DNA of 64,000 bases. Origin: Pseudarthrobacter sp. C4D7. Its GTDB lineage: Bacteria; Actinomycetota; Actinomycetes; Actinomycetales; Micrococcaceae. This document shows positions 17,813-27,185 of this stretch, in pieces. A program made the position numbers and the translations under genes. Under the pieces are notes generated by a model that saw only the letters and a program-made list of their open reading frames with translations, ran no database searches and was not told where the DNA came from. The stretch is from contig NZ_JABFMW010000006.1 in the NCBI RefSeq assembly GCF_013359725.1, positions 93,561 through 157,560 on the forward strand, given 5' to 3'. Numbering within the stretch: position 1 is the first letter of the stretch; the number at the start of each line of letters is the position of its first letter.

Positions 17813-19732
17813 TCACCGGTCCGACGTCAACGATTCCCAGACGGACGCCACGTCCACCTCGATTCCGTCGGCAAACACAAACGTGTCTGCACCGATGAAG
17901 CGCGCCCCATCCATGTCCGTCCGAAGTCCTTCCCCGCCAAGTCCGACGACGGCGGCGTAGTCGCCGTCGGCCACCGGCCCGGACGTGCCAATCCACGGGA
18001 TGACCAGCTGCTCACCCATGGGGTGCGGCCCGTCGTCGCGCCAGGTTCCGGCGTCGTCACATGCGCCGGCCCATGGGACGGGACGGAGCTCAGACTGCAC
18101 TTCCGAGCCCGGAACCACGGGCCAGCCGCCCATGCGCAGGCGAACGCCGGCACCGGACGCGCCACGCACCCGCACGAGCCGCAACTCGACCGCGCCGCGG
18201 GTCAGGGACACCACTGTGGCTTCGGGTCCGGGCGTGGCTGCGCCGGCGGCACCGCTGCCGTGGTCCGGGCCGCCGTCAGGGTCCACCTCAATCCAGCGGG
18301 TCGCCGCGCGCGAGGCTCCCGCGTGCACGCCGTTCCGTTCAGAGTGCCCCAGGAACTTGAATCCGGTGCGGTGTGTCAGCCGCCCCTCGCTGTCCACAAA
18401 AGCCACGGCGTTGTCCAGGGACTCGGCTTCGAGGTGGGGGAAGGTGGCGGTCGAGTAGCCCAGCCGTGCGTAGAGCGGGGAGTCTGCCACCTGGGCGCCG
18501 GGGTTGGCGTGGTCGGTGCCGTGGTTCCGGATCCGGACGACTCCGTCGGCCACCGTCCCGTCAATTTGCCAGCCGGGGGCCGCTATCAGGCGCCGGGTGT
18601 CGGCGAGTTCCACGGGGAGGGGTTCCTCGACGGCTGTCCATGCCGCGTGTTGCGCGGGCAGGGCGAGGCCCATCATGCCCTTCGCGGCCCAGTACGGAGA
18701 GCCAAAGCCTGAGTATGACTGCTTCATGCCCGGGAACTCGCCGTGGAAGCCGATGGTCAGCAGGCCGTCACCGTTCAGGGCGCCGCGTTCCAGGAAGTAC
18801 TTCAGGATGCCGGAGGCGGCGCGCCGGGAAACCCCGGGGCTGAGCCGGCTGTGCCCGGACAACTGTCCTGTCCAGAACGGCGCAGCCGCCGCAAAACGGT
18901 AGATGAGGCTGCGTCCTTGGATCAGCGGGGATCCGTTGGCGCCGACCAGGTGGATGGCGTCGTCGAGGAAGTCCGCCAAGCGTTCTCCGTCCACTGCGGT
19001 GCGCGCCCGGACCCGGGGATCGTTCGGCGCCATCAGCTGCAGCAGCTGCGGGTAGACCTGGAAGGCCCAGCCGACGTAGTGGTCGTAGGCGCGCTCCGGG
19101 CCGTCGGCGAACCAGCCGTGCCCCCGGTAGAGGGTGTCGTGGATCGCCAGCCCCGCGTCGATGTCGTCATCCGAAAACCGGCCACCGACGCTGGCGAGGA
19201 ACATCTCAACGACGATCTGGAACCACACCCAGTTGATCGGCGGGTATTTTTCGCCGATCACCGTCTCAAACCAGGCCACCAACTGCTCCTTAACCCGCTG
19301 CGGAAGCTTGTCCCAGAGCACGTCCCTTGTCAGGGCCAGGCCCACGGCCAGGGACGCCGCTTCCACTTTGGCCTGGTCCAGTTCACCCGGTGTGGGCCAC
19401 CGGTCCGGGTTCTGCGGGTTGGTTCCAGCGTCGAGTCCCTGCGCGTACCAATCGGCGATCCAACCCGTGTGTTCCGGGTCGCCGGCGATTCGAAATGAGG
19501 CAAGCAGGAAGGTCCGGGCAAACGCCTCGAGTGAATCGCTGCGGCGCCCGTAGGCGCTGGTCGCGCCAGGGAGGTACAGGTTGGCGTGGTCATCGCTGGC
19601 GTGGCGGTGGGCCGACCGAAGCAGGTGGTCTGCGTACGCGCACCAGTGCTCCCGGGTCAGTCCGGTATACGGCGACAGTTCCCGGTTCAGAGGGGGCAGG
19701 GAGAACGTGTGTGGCGGGGCTATGGAAGGCAT
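17813..19732 (-). CDS. DUF2264 domain protein (putative polysaccharide-acting enzyme)
   Basis: 639 residues, full length for DUF2264. Family features include LTREHWCAYADHLLRSAH near the start, DSLEAFARTFLLASFRIAGD, PINWVWFQIVVEMFLASVGG, YVGWAFQVYPQLLQLMAPND and MKQSYSGFGSPYWAAKGMMG. DUF2264 proteins have an (alpha/alpha)-barrel-like front and occur in pectin and glycan utilisation loci; the reaction is not established here. It is last in a minus-strand operon with ThuA, the regulator and the heparinase-like gene. Confidence 0.85.
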   Translation of the reverse strand: MPSIAPPHTFSLPPLNRELSPYTGLTREHWCAYADHLLRSAHRHASDDHANLYLPGATSAYGRRSDSLEAFARTFLLASFRIAGDPEHTGWIADWYAQGLDAGTNPQNPDRWPTPGELDQAKVEAASLAVGLALTRDVLWDKLPQRVKEQLVAWFETVIGEKYPPINWVWFQIVVEMFLASVGGRFSDDDIDAGLAIHDTLYRGHGWFADGPERAYDHYVGWAFQVYPQLLQLMAPNDPRVRARTAVDGERLADFLDDAIHLVGANGSPLIQGRSLIYRFAAAAPFWTGQLSGHSRLSPGVSRRAASGILKYFLERGALNGDGLLTIGFHGEFPGMKQSYSGFGSPYWAAKGMMGLALPAQHAAWTAVEEPLPVELADTRRLIAAPGWQIDGTVADGVVRIRNHGTDHANPGAQVADSPLYARLGYSTATFPHLEAESLDNAVAFVDSEGRLTHRTGFKFLGHSERNGVHAGASRAATRWIEVDPDGGPDHGSGAAGAATPGPEATVVSLTRGAVELRLVRVRGASGAGVRLRMGGWPVVPGSEVQSELRPVPWAGACDDAGTWRDDGPHPMGEQLVIPWIGTSGPVADGDYAAVVGLGGEGLRTDMDGARFIGADTFVFADGIEVDVASVWESLTSDR

Positions 19733-19790
19733 GGGTTCCTGAGTGCTGGTCAGTGGGTATGCGGCAAAGGTTCTGTGAGGTGTGGCGGCT

Positions 19791-20504
19791 TCAGGGGCAC
19801 GTCAGCCAGGCGATGGCCTGCGACAGGATTCTGCAGTGCTCACGTGACTGGTAGGAGGCTGCGTCATGGCCCAGGGCGTCGTAGAACGTCCTTCCGCCGC
19901 TGCCGGTCCCGGTGCTGCGGCGTTCCAGCGACCACAGCACCGGGTGCTCCATCCCTTCATGGGTGTGCGTGGCGTGAACTGTGATGTCAGGCGACGTGCG
20001 AAGGAAGCTGTAGCGCTCATCGAGCAGGTCGAAGTTGGGGACGCCGGACACGACCGGGCCGGAGCAGGGAAGGACGTCAATGGACGCCGGGCCGTACTCC
20101 GGGTGCATTGAAGTGCCCCGGATCCAGCGGCCGCCCAGTCCCTCCTCCCAGGCGGGCAGGTCCGTAAAGCTGGTGGAGCTGGAGTGGGAGACCAGCAACG
20201 GCAGTTCCGAAGCCAGCCAGCGGCTTAGCCCGGCCGCGGCCCCGGGCGTGCCGGGCGACGGGTCACCATCGCGCGGGAGTCCGACGTTGATTGCGAGCAG
20301 CGAAGGCAGTGCCGTGTCGTCCGTGTCCACCAGGTCCGCCAGGGCGGTATCGACGTCATCGGGGATGATGACCTGTAAACCCGCCGCCTCAAGCAGGCCC
20401 GCCAGGGCGGCGGAGGTGTCGGCAAAGGGATGCCAGGGGTCTGCGTACCGTCCCGTGCCGCTGAGCAACAGGGCCGTGGGGCGGGCCGCGCCAGCCGCCG
20501 TCAC
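19791..20504 (-). CDS. ThuA-like domain protein
   Basis: 237 residues starting at GTG 20502-20504, which overlaps the regulator stop as GTGA. The ThuA fold is shown by ALLLSGTGRYADPWHPF at the start and the C-terminal HATHTHEGMEHPVLW followed by GGRTFYDALGHDAASY. ThuA-like proteins are glutamine-amidotransferase-like and linked to trehalose/disaccharide or glycan use; their reaction is unproven. A longer upstream reading of the same frame lies inside the regulator gene and is not used. Confidence 0.82.
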   Translation of the reverse strand: MTAAGAARPTALLLSGTGRYADPWHPFADTSAALAGLLEAAGLQVIIPDDVDTALADLVDTDDTALPSLLAINVGLPRDGDPSPGTPGAAAGLSRWLASELPLLVSHSSSTSFTDLPAWEEGLGGRWIRGTSMHPEYGPASIDVLPCSGPVVSGVPNFDLLDERYSFLRTSPDITVHATHTHEGMEHPVLWSLERRSTGTGSGGRTFYDALGHDAASYQSREHCRILSQAIAWLTCP

Positions 20505-21652
20505 AAGGTTTCCTGCACGACGGCGGAAGCCAGGTGCCGCGGCGCCCCCACCGACGATTCCCGCAGGATCAGTTCCGGGTTCAGGTCGATGCGGTGCACG
20601 GGCCGCAGGCGTCCTTCTGCGAGCCGGGCCGCCATGAGCTGCACTGCTACCTTGCCGACGTATTGTTTGGGTGGGCGCACGGCGGAGATGGCCGGCTCCG
20701 CAAGGTAGGCCACCTCGTCGTCGTATCCCACAATCGCCATGTCGCCGGGGACGGTGACGCCCCGGTCCCCGCAGTGCTGGACGAAGGCCACCGCCTGGGT
20801 GTCCGAGTGGACCAGCATGGCGGTGGTTCCCGTCTTGCTGCACAAGTCCAGGACGTGGTCGAAATGTTTACTGCGATCGCCGTTCTCCTGTTTGGCCGAG
20901 TCCTCGTGGACCGAACCTTCCAAGGGGATCTTCAGCGCGGCCAGTGCCTGCTGCCATCCCCGGACCACGTGCGGGCTTGTGGGGCTGGATGAATCGGTCA
21001 GGCAACCGATCCGGCGGTGTCCCTCCTGCCACAGATGGCGCACTGCCATGCCTGCGCCGAACGCGTGGTCCGTGGCCACCCACTCCAGTTTGTGCGCGGG
21101 CGTCTCGGCAGGAGCGCGGCGTTCGGCGAGCACCACGGGAATGGGAAGCGCGTTCAGCCAGCGGAGCAGTTCCTGGCCATGGTCTCCGGTCATGTCCGGA
21201 GCCACAATGAGGCCGTCGATGTTCTGGGTGTCCAGAAGCGCCTGCACCTGCCTGCGGTTATCCGCTGCGTCGTAGGCGGAGCCGCGGACCAGGATCCGCA
21301 GGTTCTGTTCCTCGGCTTCAGCGCGGGCCCCGCTGATGACCTGCGGCCAGTAGTAATCCAGCGATGGCACCACCATGCCAATGGAGTAGTTGTTTGAAAG
21401 CTGCCGCGCTGCGGTTGCGCTCTTGTCCAGACGACTGGGCAGCGTGGCCCCGCCGTGCACCCGGGACACCAACCCTTCATCGGCCAGGATGTTCACATCG
21501 CGGCGGATGGTCAGCTCGCTGACCCCCAGCTTTGCGGCTATCTCACGGACGGTAATGGCGCCGTGGGCGCGCAGCTCCTCCATGAGCCGCTCGCGCCGCT
21601 GCAGGGAGAACAAGGACTTACCTGTCGCTTCGGGGCTTGGGTCAGGACTCAT
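20501..21652 (-). CDS. Hybrid regulator: DeoR-type HTH with LacI-type sugar-binding domain
   Basis: 383 residues. The N-terminus (RRERLMEELRAHGAITVREI.. then SELTIRRDVNILADEGLVSRVHGGA) is a DeoR-family winged helix, while residues about 100-383 are a LacI/GalR periplasmic-binding-like domain (GMVVPSLDYYWPQVISGA, HRRIGCLTDSSSP, AIVGYDDEVAYLAEPAISAV). The ATG at 21650-21652 overlaps the heparinase stop (ATGA). It probably binds the AT-rich palindromes between the heparinase and dehydrogenase genes. Confidence 0.9.
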   Translation of the reverse strand: MSPDPSPEATGKSLFSLQRRERLMEELRAHGAITVREIAAKLGVSELTIRRDVNILADEGLVSRVHGGATLPSRLDKSATAARQLSNNYSIGMVVPSLDYYWPQVISGARAEAEEQNLRILVRGSAYDAADNRRQVQALLDTQNIDGLIVAPDMTGDHGQELLRWLNALPIPVVLAERRAPAETPAHKLEWVATDHAFGAGMAVRHLWQEGHRRIGCLTDSSSPTSPHVVRGWQQALAALKIPLEGSVHEDSAKQENGDRSKHFDHVLDLCSKTGTTAMLVHSDTQAVAFVQHCGDRGVTVPGDMAIVGYDDEVAYLAEPAISAVRPPKQYVGKVAVQLMAARLAEGRLRPVHRIDLNPELILRESSVGAPRHLASAVVQETL

Positions 21653-23646
21653 GATGTTGCCTCCACGGTGAGGATAAACGAGCCGGCGGCGCGGCTTTGG
21701 CTGGGCATTCGGAAACGAAGCCGGGTGAGCTTGGCGCCCCACACCTCTGCCAGGAGCGGATCATCCAGGTGCCATTCATCCACGACGACGTCGGCGGATC
21801 CAGGTGCCCAGCGCAGGACGGCTCCCCTGCCCTGCGCTGCGCCCGGAATGCCCGTTGGCCGGATGGTGGCGCTGCCCGGCTGCAGCTGCGGCGTTCCGGC
21901 AGTGAGATAAGCGATGTCGACGCCGGAGGTTGCGTCCTGCCCCGGGGCGTCACGTGGAGGGGCGGACAATTCCCAGCGGTCGGCGATGGTGACCGTGCGG
22001 GCTTCGGCGTCAAGGAAGGAACTGCGGATCCAGCTTTCCGGGCTGAGTCCGTAGGCGGCACCGATAGCCAACGTCAGGCGCGGGTTTCCCGCGTCAGGGG
22101 CGGCCAGGACGGTCGCGGTGAACTCCCTGCCGGTTCCTTGTTCGAGCCCGAAGGGTGCCGGGACGCTGTGCCATGCGCTTTGCATGGCACGGATCTCATA
22201 GCGGTCCGGACCGAACGTCTTCGCTGTGTAGGTCGGTTGGCCCGCATCCACCAGCAGGGGTACGCCGTCCACGGCAATGACGACCGAACCGACGTCGCGG
22301 TGGTTGTGGTGTTCGCCGTTGTGTCCGCCCTTGGCAGCGAGGTAGAGGCCTTTTTCCGTGCCGCCGCTTTCACGTGCGGTCATGATCTGCACCGACGGCA
22401 GGTAGGTCAGGGGAGCCAGTGGTGGACCTGACGTGGCCTCCCCTGCGGGTTCGCCAGGGCCGGTGAGCAGGGAGTGCAGGACCCTGCCCAGTCCTGCACT
22501 GGCCTCCACCGTGCCGCTCATCATGGCTGCGGCATGTCCGGCCGCGGGTTCGTCGCCCAAGCGCACGGCCCACCGGTGCAGCATGTCCCATGGCAGGCTC
22601 TTCGCAGACCGGGCGGGACCGTCGGCGACGTTCAGGAACCACGTGCCGCCAATGTGCATCCTGTGCGGAAAGGCCACAAGCCCGCGGACCACCGGCAGGC
22701 CGCCGTCGAGCACTCCCCCGGTGGCCTGCTCCAGCAGGGAGAGGCCTTCCAGCGCCCGTCCGGCGCCGTTCCACCAGTATGCAAATCCTTCATCGATGGC
22801 ACCGTCATCAGGGATGGAGGCCAGAAACCGGTCCAGCCCTTCGACGCATCTGGCCACTGTGTTCGCCTGGGTGCTCGCGTCGTCCACCAGGAACAGCGCC
22901 GCGGCGATCAGGTTGGAATGGATCCAGGGGTTCCAGTTGTGCACGTCACCGTTCAATCCCAGCCAGTGCCAGTCCAGCCGCTCCAGGAAAGGCTGGATTA
23001 CCCGTTCGTACGTCTCCTCACGTACGCGCCTGCGCAGCCCGGGCGCCCTCGCCTCAATCTGCTCACCCAGGACGTGATCAATCCACGCAAGTTGGGCAGC
23101 AACCTCGCCGGCACCCAGGTCCAGGAATGGAAGCGACCTGTCCGGGACGACACCGCCGGATCTGACGAAGACGTCGTCGTGCGCTGCCCAGCTCCAGGAG
23201 CTTTGCTCGCAGAGCAGGTAGACACCGTCGATGACCTCGTCCAGCCATTCATTCAGGCCCGAACAGTCGGGGCCAGGATTTCCTGCGTCACCATGTCCGG
23301 GAACAAGGGCCATGACGACCGCCCGCGTCAGGCGGTGCTGACGGGCCGCCACCAGGGACTCGTACGCCGTACGGTTCCCGTCGCGGAAATACCGTGCATA
23401 GTCGGACAACAAGGGTTGCGGCCATGGTGCCGCACGCTCCGCGGCTGCCTGTCCAGCCAACTCGGGCAGGCAATCACCGGACAATGATGACCACGCTGCA
23501 CTGCCGGCCCGGGGAATACTGATTCGGCCGGCGGCTCCTGCCAGCAGCATCCGGAGTTCTGCCGCAGAAGCTGCCCTTCCCCACGCTGCAGCCAGCGGCC
23601 TCGACGGCACATCGGGGGGAACTGTAAAAGCCTCGGAGAGTGTCAT
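21649..23646 (-). CDS. Heparinase II/III-like polysaccharide lyase
   Basis: 665 residues: an N-terminal (alpha/alpha) toroid domain (ERLDWHWLGLNGDVHNWNPW; DEGFAYWWNGAGRALEGLSL) and a C-terminal beta-sandwich with the heparinase II/III signature GGHNGEHHNHRDVGSVVIAV, PLLVDAGQPTYTAKTF and DRYEIRAMQSAWHS. The Tyr/His residues in these motifs are the likely catalytic set for uronate-containing glycans. No signal peptide is visible, so it probably acts on imported oligosaccharides in the cytoplasm. It leads the minus-strand operon. Confidence 0.88.
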   Translation of the reverse strand: MTLSEAFTVPPDVPSRPLAAAWGRAASAAELRMLLAGAAGRISIPRAGSAAWSSLSGDCLPELAGQAAAERAAPWPQPLLSDYARYFRDGNRTAYESLVAARQHRLTRAVVMALVPGHGDAGNPGPDCSGLNEWLDEVIDGVYLLCEQSSWSWAAHDDVFVRSGGVVPDRSLPFLDLGAGEVAAQLAWIDHVLGEQIEARAPGLRRRVREETYERVIQPFLERLDWHWLGLNGDVHNWNPWIHSNLIAAALFLVDDASTQANTVARCVEGLDRFLASIPDDGAIDEGFAYWWNGAGRALEGLSLLEQATGGVLDGGLPVVRGLVAFPHRMHIGGTWFLNVADGPARSAKSLPWDMLHRWAVRLGDEPAAGHAAAMMSGTVEASAGLGRVLHSLLTGPGEPAGEATSGPPLAPLTYLPSVQIMTARESGGTEKGLYLAAKGGHNGEHHNHRDVGSVVIAVDGVPLLVDAGQPTYTAKTFGPDRYEIRAMQSAWHSVPAPFGLEQGTGREFTATVLAAPDAGNPRLTLAIGAAYGLSPESWIRSSFLDAEARTVTIADRWELSAPPRDAPGQDATSGVDIAYLTAGTPQLQPGSATIRPTGIPGAAQGRGAVLRWAPGSADVVVDEWHLDDPLLAEVWGAKLTRLRFRMPSQSRAAGSFILTVEATS

Positions 23647-23803
23647 CAGCCCAACTCAATTATTCGAATTTGATTGTTTATGAATGAATGCGATCAACCT
23701 GGTTGTTCATTCTTGTTCTTGAGTATCTACTGATTGTTAGATGTGATGCAAGACATGATCGAACAAACCGGACACACCATCCCAAAGAAGAGAGGAGGCC
23801 CGG
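23647..23803. promoter_or_regulatory. Divergent AT-rich control region with nested palindromes
   Basis: The space between the divergent heparinase-like and hydroxyacid dehydrogenase genes is much richer in A/T than its surroundings. It contains the inverted repeat GAATGAA (23682-23688) / TTCATTC (23706-23712), enclosing a second palindrome CAACC-T-GGTTG (23695-23705). It is the likely operator of the DeoR/LacI hybrid regulator and serves both transcription directions. Confidence 0.55.
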
Positions 23804-24817
23804 ATGTCTTCCAAGCCAAAGGCCCTGCTGGTCATGAACCGCGGAACTTTTGCCGACCAGTTTGATGCCACCCGCCTCGCCCGGCTGGCGCGCCTGGTGG
23901 ATCTGGGCGGACAAGCCTGGACCGATTCCCTCGACTATCCAAAACTGGCACCGCAGGTTGCCGAAGTGGAGATCCTGCTGACCAGCTGGGGCGTTCCCCT
24001 GCTGGACGCAGCTGTCCTGGAACGCATGCCGAAGTTGCGGGCTGTCTTCCACTGCGCGGGTACGGTGCGAAGCTTCGTCACCCAGGAACTGTGGGATCGG
24101 GGCATTCTCGTCACCAACGGCGCCGACGCCAACGCCATCCCGGTCGCCGAATTCACGTTCGCCACGATCGTCCTGGCCGGAAAAAAGGCCCAGGTGCTCG
24201 CCAACGACGCCCGCACCTTCCGGGAGGACTGGACTTACACCACAGCCCGCGGCGAATTGGGCAACATCGGCAGAACCATCGGCATCATCGGCTTCTCCCG
24301 CGTCGGCCGCAGGGTGGTCCAGCTGGTCCAGCAGCTCCAGGACGTCACGTGCCTCGTGGCAGATCCACATGCCGACCCGGCCACCGTGGCGGCGGCCGGC
24401 GGCACACTGGTCCCGTTGGCGGAACTGCTGGCCGCCTCCGACATCGTCTCCGTCCATGCCCCGGCCCTTCCGGAAACCCGGCACATGATCAGCGGACCGG
24501 AACTGCGTGCCCTGAAGGACCATGCCACCCTCATCAACACTGCACGGGGCTCGCTGGTGGATACCAAGGCACTCGAAACTGAATGCTCCACCGGCCGCAT
24601 CCAGGCGATCCTCGACGTCACAGACCCTGAACCGCTGCCGGCAGATTCCATCCTCTATGACTTGCCCAACGTCGAGATCACCCCCCACATCGCCGGCTCA
24701 CTGGGCACCGAAACCCGGCGGATGTCCGATGCCGCACTGAATGACCTGGAGAGGTACCTCACCGGCCAGCAACTCATGGCGCAGGTGGTCTCCAAAGACC
24801 TTTCCCTCAGCGCCTGA
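23804..24817 (+). CDS. D-isomer-specific 2-hydroxyacid dehydrogenase
   Basis: 337 residues with the NAD-binding Rossmann domain (TIGIIGFSRVGRRVVQL) and the catalytic triad Arg in INTARGSLVDT, Glu/Asp in LDVTDPEPLP and His in ITPHIAGSLGTE. It likely reduces or oxidises a 2-hydroxyacid from the sugar pathway. The start ATG has a strong GAGAGGAGG. It is first in the plus-strand transporter operon. Confidence 0.9.
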   Translation: MSSKPKALLVMNRGTFADQFDATRLARLARLVDLGGQAWTDSLDYPKLAPQVAEVEILLTSWGVPLLDAAVLERMPKLRAVFHCAGTVRSFVTQELWDRGILVTNGADANAIPVAEFTFATIVLAGKKAQVLANDARTFREDWTYTTARGELGNIGRTIGIIGFSRVGRRVVQLVQQLQDVTCLVADPHADPATVAAAGGTLVPLAELLAASDIVSVHAPALPETRHMISGPELRALKDHATLINTARGSLVDTKALETECSTGRIQAILDVTDPEPLPADSILYDLPNVEITPHIAGSLGTETRRMSDAALNDLERYLTGQQLMAQVVSKDLSLSA

Positions 24818-24875
24818 CCAAACCACACATGCCGTTGACACGGCGAACCACTCAATCCCAACAGAGGAGAACGCA

Positions 24876-26156
24876 ATGAAGCGCAGAACTTTCGCCGCCG
24901 TCGCCCTGGCAGTGACCACCGGGCTTGGACTGTCCGCCTGTGCGGGCGCCGCAGGACCCGCCGAACCCCAGGGCCAGGACGGGAAGACCGTCCTGACGGT
25001 GTCTGTCTGGAACTACCAGGGGACCCCTGAATTCAAGGCCCTGTTCGATGCCTACGAAGCAGCGAATCCGAACGTTGACATCCAGCCGGTGGACATCCTC
25101 GCCGATGACTATCCGCAGAAAGTCACCACCATGCTGGCCGGCGGCGACAAGACCGACGTCCTGACCATGAAGAACGTCATCGACTACTCCCGGTACGCCA
25201 ACAACGGACAGTTGCAGGAGATCGGCGACGTCGTCGACTCGGTCGGCAAGGACAAACTGGCCACGCTCGACGCTTTCGACATCAACGGAAAGTACTTCGC
25301 CGCGCCGTACCGCCAGGACTTCTGGCTTCTCTACTACAACAAGGACCTCTTCAAGGCCGCCGGGATCGAAGACCCGGAGAACCTGACCTGGGACGAATAC
25401 TCGGCGCTGGCCAAGAAGCTGACCAGCGAAGCCAATGGCAAGAAGGTTTACGGAACCTACCACCACATCTGGCGCTCCGTGGTGCAGGCCATCTCCGCGG
25501 CCCAGAACGGCAAGGACCAGAACAGCGGGGACTACAGCTACTTCCAGGACCAGTACAACACCGCCCTGGACCTCCAGAAGAGCGGCGCCACGTTGGATTA
25601 CGCCACGGCGAAGAGCCAGAAGACCAGTTACCGCACCATGTTTGAAAGCGGCCAGGCCGCGATGATGCCCATGGGCACCTGGTACATCGCCGGGATCCTG
25701 CAGGCCAAGAAGGACGGCAAGACCAACGTCAACTGGGGTCTGGCACCGATGCCGCAGAAGAACGACGACGGCAAGGTCACCACGTTCGGATCCCCCACGG
25801 CGTTCGCCGTGAACAAGAACGCGTCCCACTCGGATGAGGCCAAGAAATTCATCACCTGGGCCGCCGGGGAGGAAGGGGCCAAGGCGATCTCAACGATCGG
25901 CGTAGTCCCGGCGCTGCAGGACGACGCCGTGAAGGATTCCTACTTCAAACTCGACGGCATGCCCACCGACGACCTGTCCAAGAAGGCCTTCACTCCAGAC
26001 CAGACCGCGCTGGAAATGCCGGTCAGCGACAAGTCGGCCGCGACCGACAAGGTACTCAACCAGGAGCACGACCTGATCATGGTCGGCGAGAAGTCCGTGC
26101 CTGACGGCATCGCCTCGATGGGCAAGCGCGTCAAGAGCGAAGTTCTCGGCCAGTAA
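24876..26156 (+). CDS. ABC sugar-binding lipoprotein (CUT1 family)
   Basis: 426 residues. The N-terminus is a lipoprotein signal (MKRRTFAAVALAVTTGLGLS then lipobox LSAC). The mature part is a family 1 extracellular solute-binding protein (LTVSVWNYQGTPEFKALFDAY; GGDKTDVLTMKN; WLLYYNKDLFKAAGI; GQAAMMPMGTWY). It delivers a mono- or oligosaccharide to the two permeases downstream. The ATG has GAGGAG. No ATPase is encoded nearby, so a shared MsmK-like ATPase is probably used. Confidence 0.93.
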   Translation: MKRRTFAAVALAVTTGLGLSACAGAAGPAEPQGQDGKTVLTVSVWNYQGTPEFKALFDAYEAANPNVDIQPVDILADDYPQKVTTMLAGGDKTDVLTMKNVIDYSRYANNGQLQEIGDVVDSVGKDKLATLDAFDINGKYFAAPYRQDFWLLYYNKDLFKAAGIEDPENLTWDEYSALAKKLTSEANGKKVYGTYHHIWRSVVQAISAAQNGKDQNSGDYSYFQDQYNTALDLQKSGATLDYATAKSQKTSYRTMFESGQAAMMPMGTWYIAGILQAKKDGKTNVNWGLAPMPQKNDDGKVTTFGSPTAFAVNKNASHSDEAKKFITWAAGEEGAKAISTIGVVPALQDDAVKDSYFKLDGMPTDDLSKKAFTPDQTALEMPVSDKSAATDKVLNQEHDLIMVGEKSVPDGIASMGKRVKSEVLGQ

Positions 26157-26164
26157 TACTCCCG

Positions 26165-26197
26165 GGTCCGGTGCCGCCGAAAAGGCGGCACCGGACC
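26165..26197 (+). promoter_or_regulatory. Strong intercistronic hairpin after the binding-protein gene
   Basis: A 14-bp perfect stem (GGTCCGGTGCCGCC / GGCGGCACCGGACC) with an AAAA-containing loop sits between the binding protein and the first permease. There is no T-tract. Such hairpins often stabilise the binding-protein mRNA or reduce read-through, giving more binding protein than permease. Confidence 0.65.
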
Positions 26198-26258
26198 GGA
26201 ACCTGCACTCTCCTGATCCTGAAAAGGAGGAACGCTTCCAGCCACGGGAGCGGTCATC

Positions 26259-27185
26259 ATGACTACACAAACCATCCCCCAGGCACCTGCACCCGTGCAG
26301 AGCCGAGGCAACCGGAAGCAAGCCAGGCGGAACACGCTCATCGGCTGGACCTTCATCCTCCCGAACTTCATTGGCTTCCTCGCCTTCACGCTCATCCCGG
26401 TCCTGGCCGCCTTCGCCCTCTCCTTCATGGAGTGGACCTCCTTCAGCGCGCCCAAGTGGGTTGGCCTGGCCAACTTCCAGCGGATGCTGGCCAGCGACTC
26501 CTTCTGGATCGCCCTGCGGAACACGGTTGCCTACGCGGTCGGCCACGTCCCCCTCACCATGGCCCTGGCCCTGCTGCTGGCCATGCTCCTGAACCGTAAG
26601 CTCAAGGGCATCGGCTTCTTCCGGGTAGCCATCTTCTTCCCCTACATCACCTCGCTGGTAGCGGTCGCCGTCGTCTGGAACATGCTCTTCAGCCCGGACA
26701 ACGGCCCGATCAACCAGTTCCTGCACTCCATCGGCATCGCCGAGGCTCCCGGCTGGACCTCCAGCTCCGACTGGGCTCTTCCCGCGGTCATCATCACCAG
26801 CGTCTGGCGGGACATGGGCTACTACATGGTCCTCTACCTGGCCGGGTTGCAGGCCATCCCCAGCGAGCTCTACGAAGCAGCGGAAGTTGACGGCGCCAGC
26901 GCCTGGCAGCGCTTCTGGAATGTCACAATCCCCTCACTGCGCCCCACTACGTTCTTCGTGGTGGTGATGCTGACCGTGTCCAGCTTCAAGGTCTTTGACC
27001 TCATCGTGGTCATGACCAACGGCGGCCCGGGCCGCGCCACCACGGTCCTGTCCCAGCTCATTTATCAGGAAGGCATCGGCGAAGGGAAGTTCGGCTACTC
27101 CTCTGCGATCTCCCTGGTGCTGTTCCTCATCGTCCTGACGGTCACCGTCGTCCAGTTCAAGATCCAACAGCGGAGGGAACGCTGA
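26259..27185 (+). CDS. ABC sugar permease, MalF-type
   Basis: 308 residues with six membrane helices. The first is WTFILPNFIGFLAFTLIPVL, and the EAA loop reads YEAAEVDGASAWQRFWNVTIP near residues 205-225, the contact site for the ATPase. The start ATG is preceded by GGAGCGG. The stop overlaps the next permease (TGATG). Confidence 0.93.
   Translation: MTTQTIPQAPAPVQSRGNRKQARRNTLIGWTFILPNFIGFLAFTLIPVLAAFALSFMEWTSFSAPKWVGLANFQRMLASDSFWIALRNTVAYAVGHVPLTMALALLLAMLLNRKLKGIGFFRVAIFFPYITSLVAVAVVWNMLFSPDNGPINQFLHSIGIAEAPGWTSSSDWALPAVIITSVWRDMGYYMVLYLAGLQAIPSELYEAAEVDGASAWQRFWNVTIPSLRPTTFFVVVMLTVSSFKVFDLIVVMTNGGPGRATTVLSQLIYQEGIGEGKFGYSSAISLVLFLIVLTVTVVQFKIQQRRER

Noticed and set aside
17603..18712. 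369-codon plus-strand frame over the DUF2264 gene end
   Set aside because: Antisense shadow with His/Arg/Pro-rich composition.
20505..20843. N-terminal extension of the ThuA-like gene by 113 codons
   Set aside because: It lies inside the regulator gene and is Arg/Gly/Pro-rich without family similarity; GTG 20504 in a GTGA overlap is the better start.
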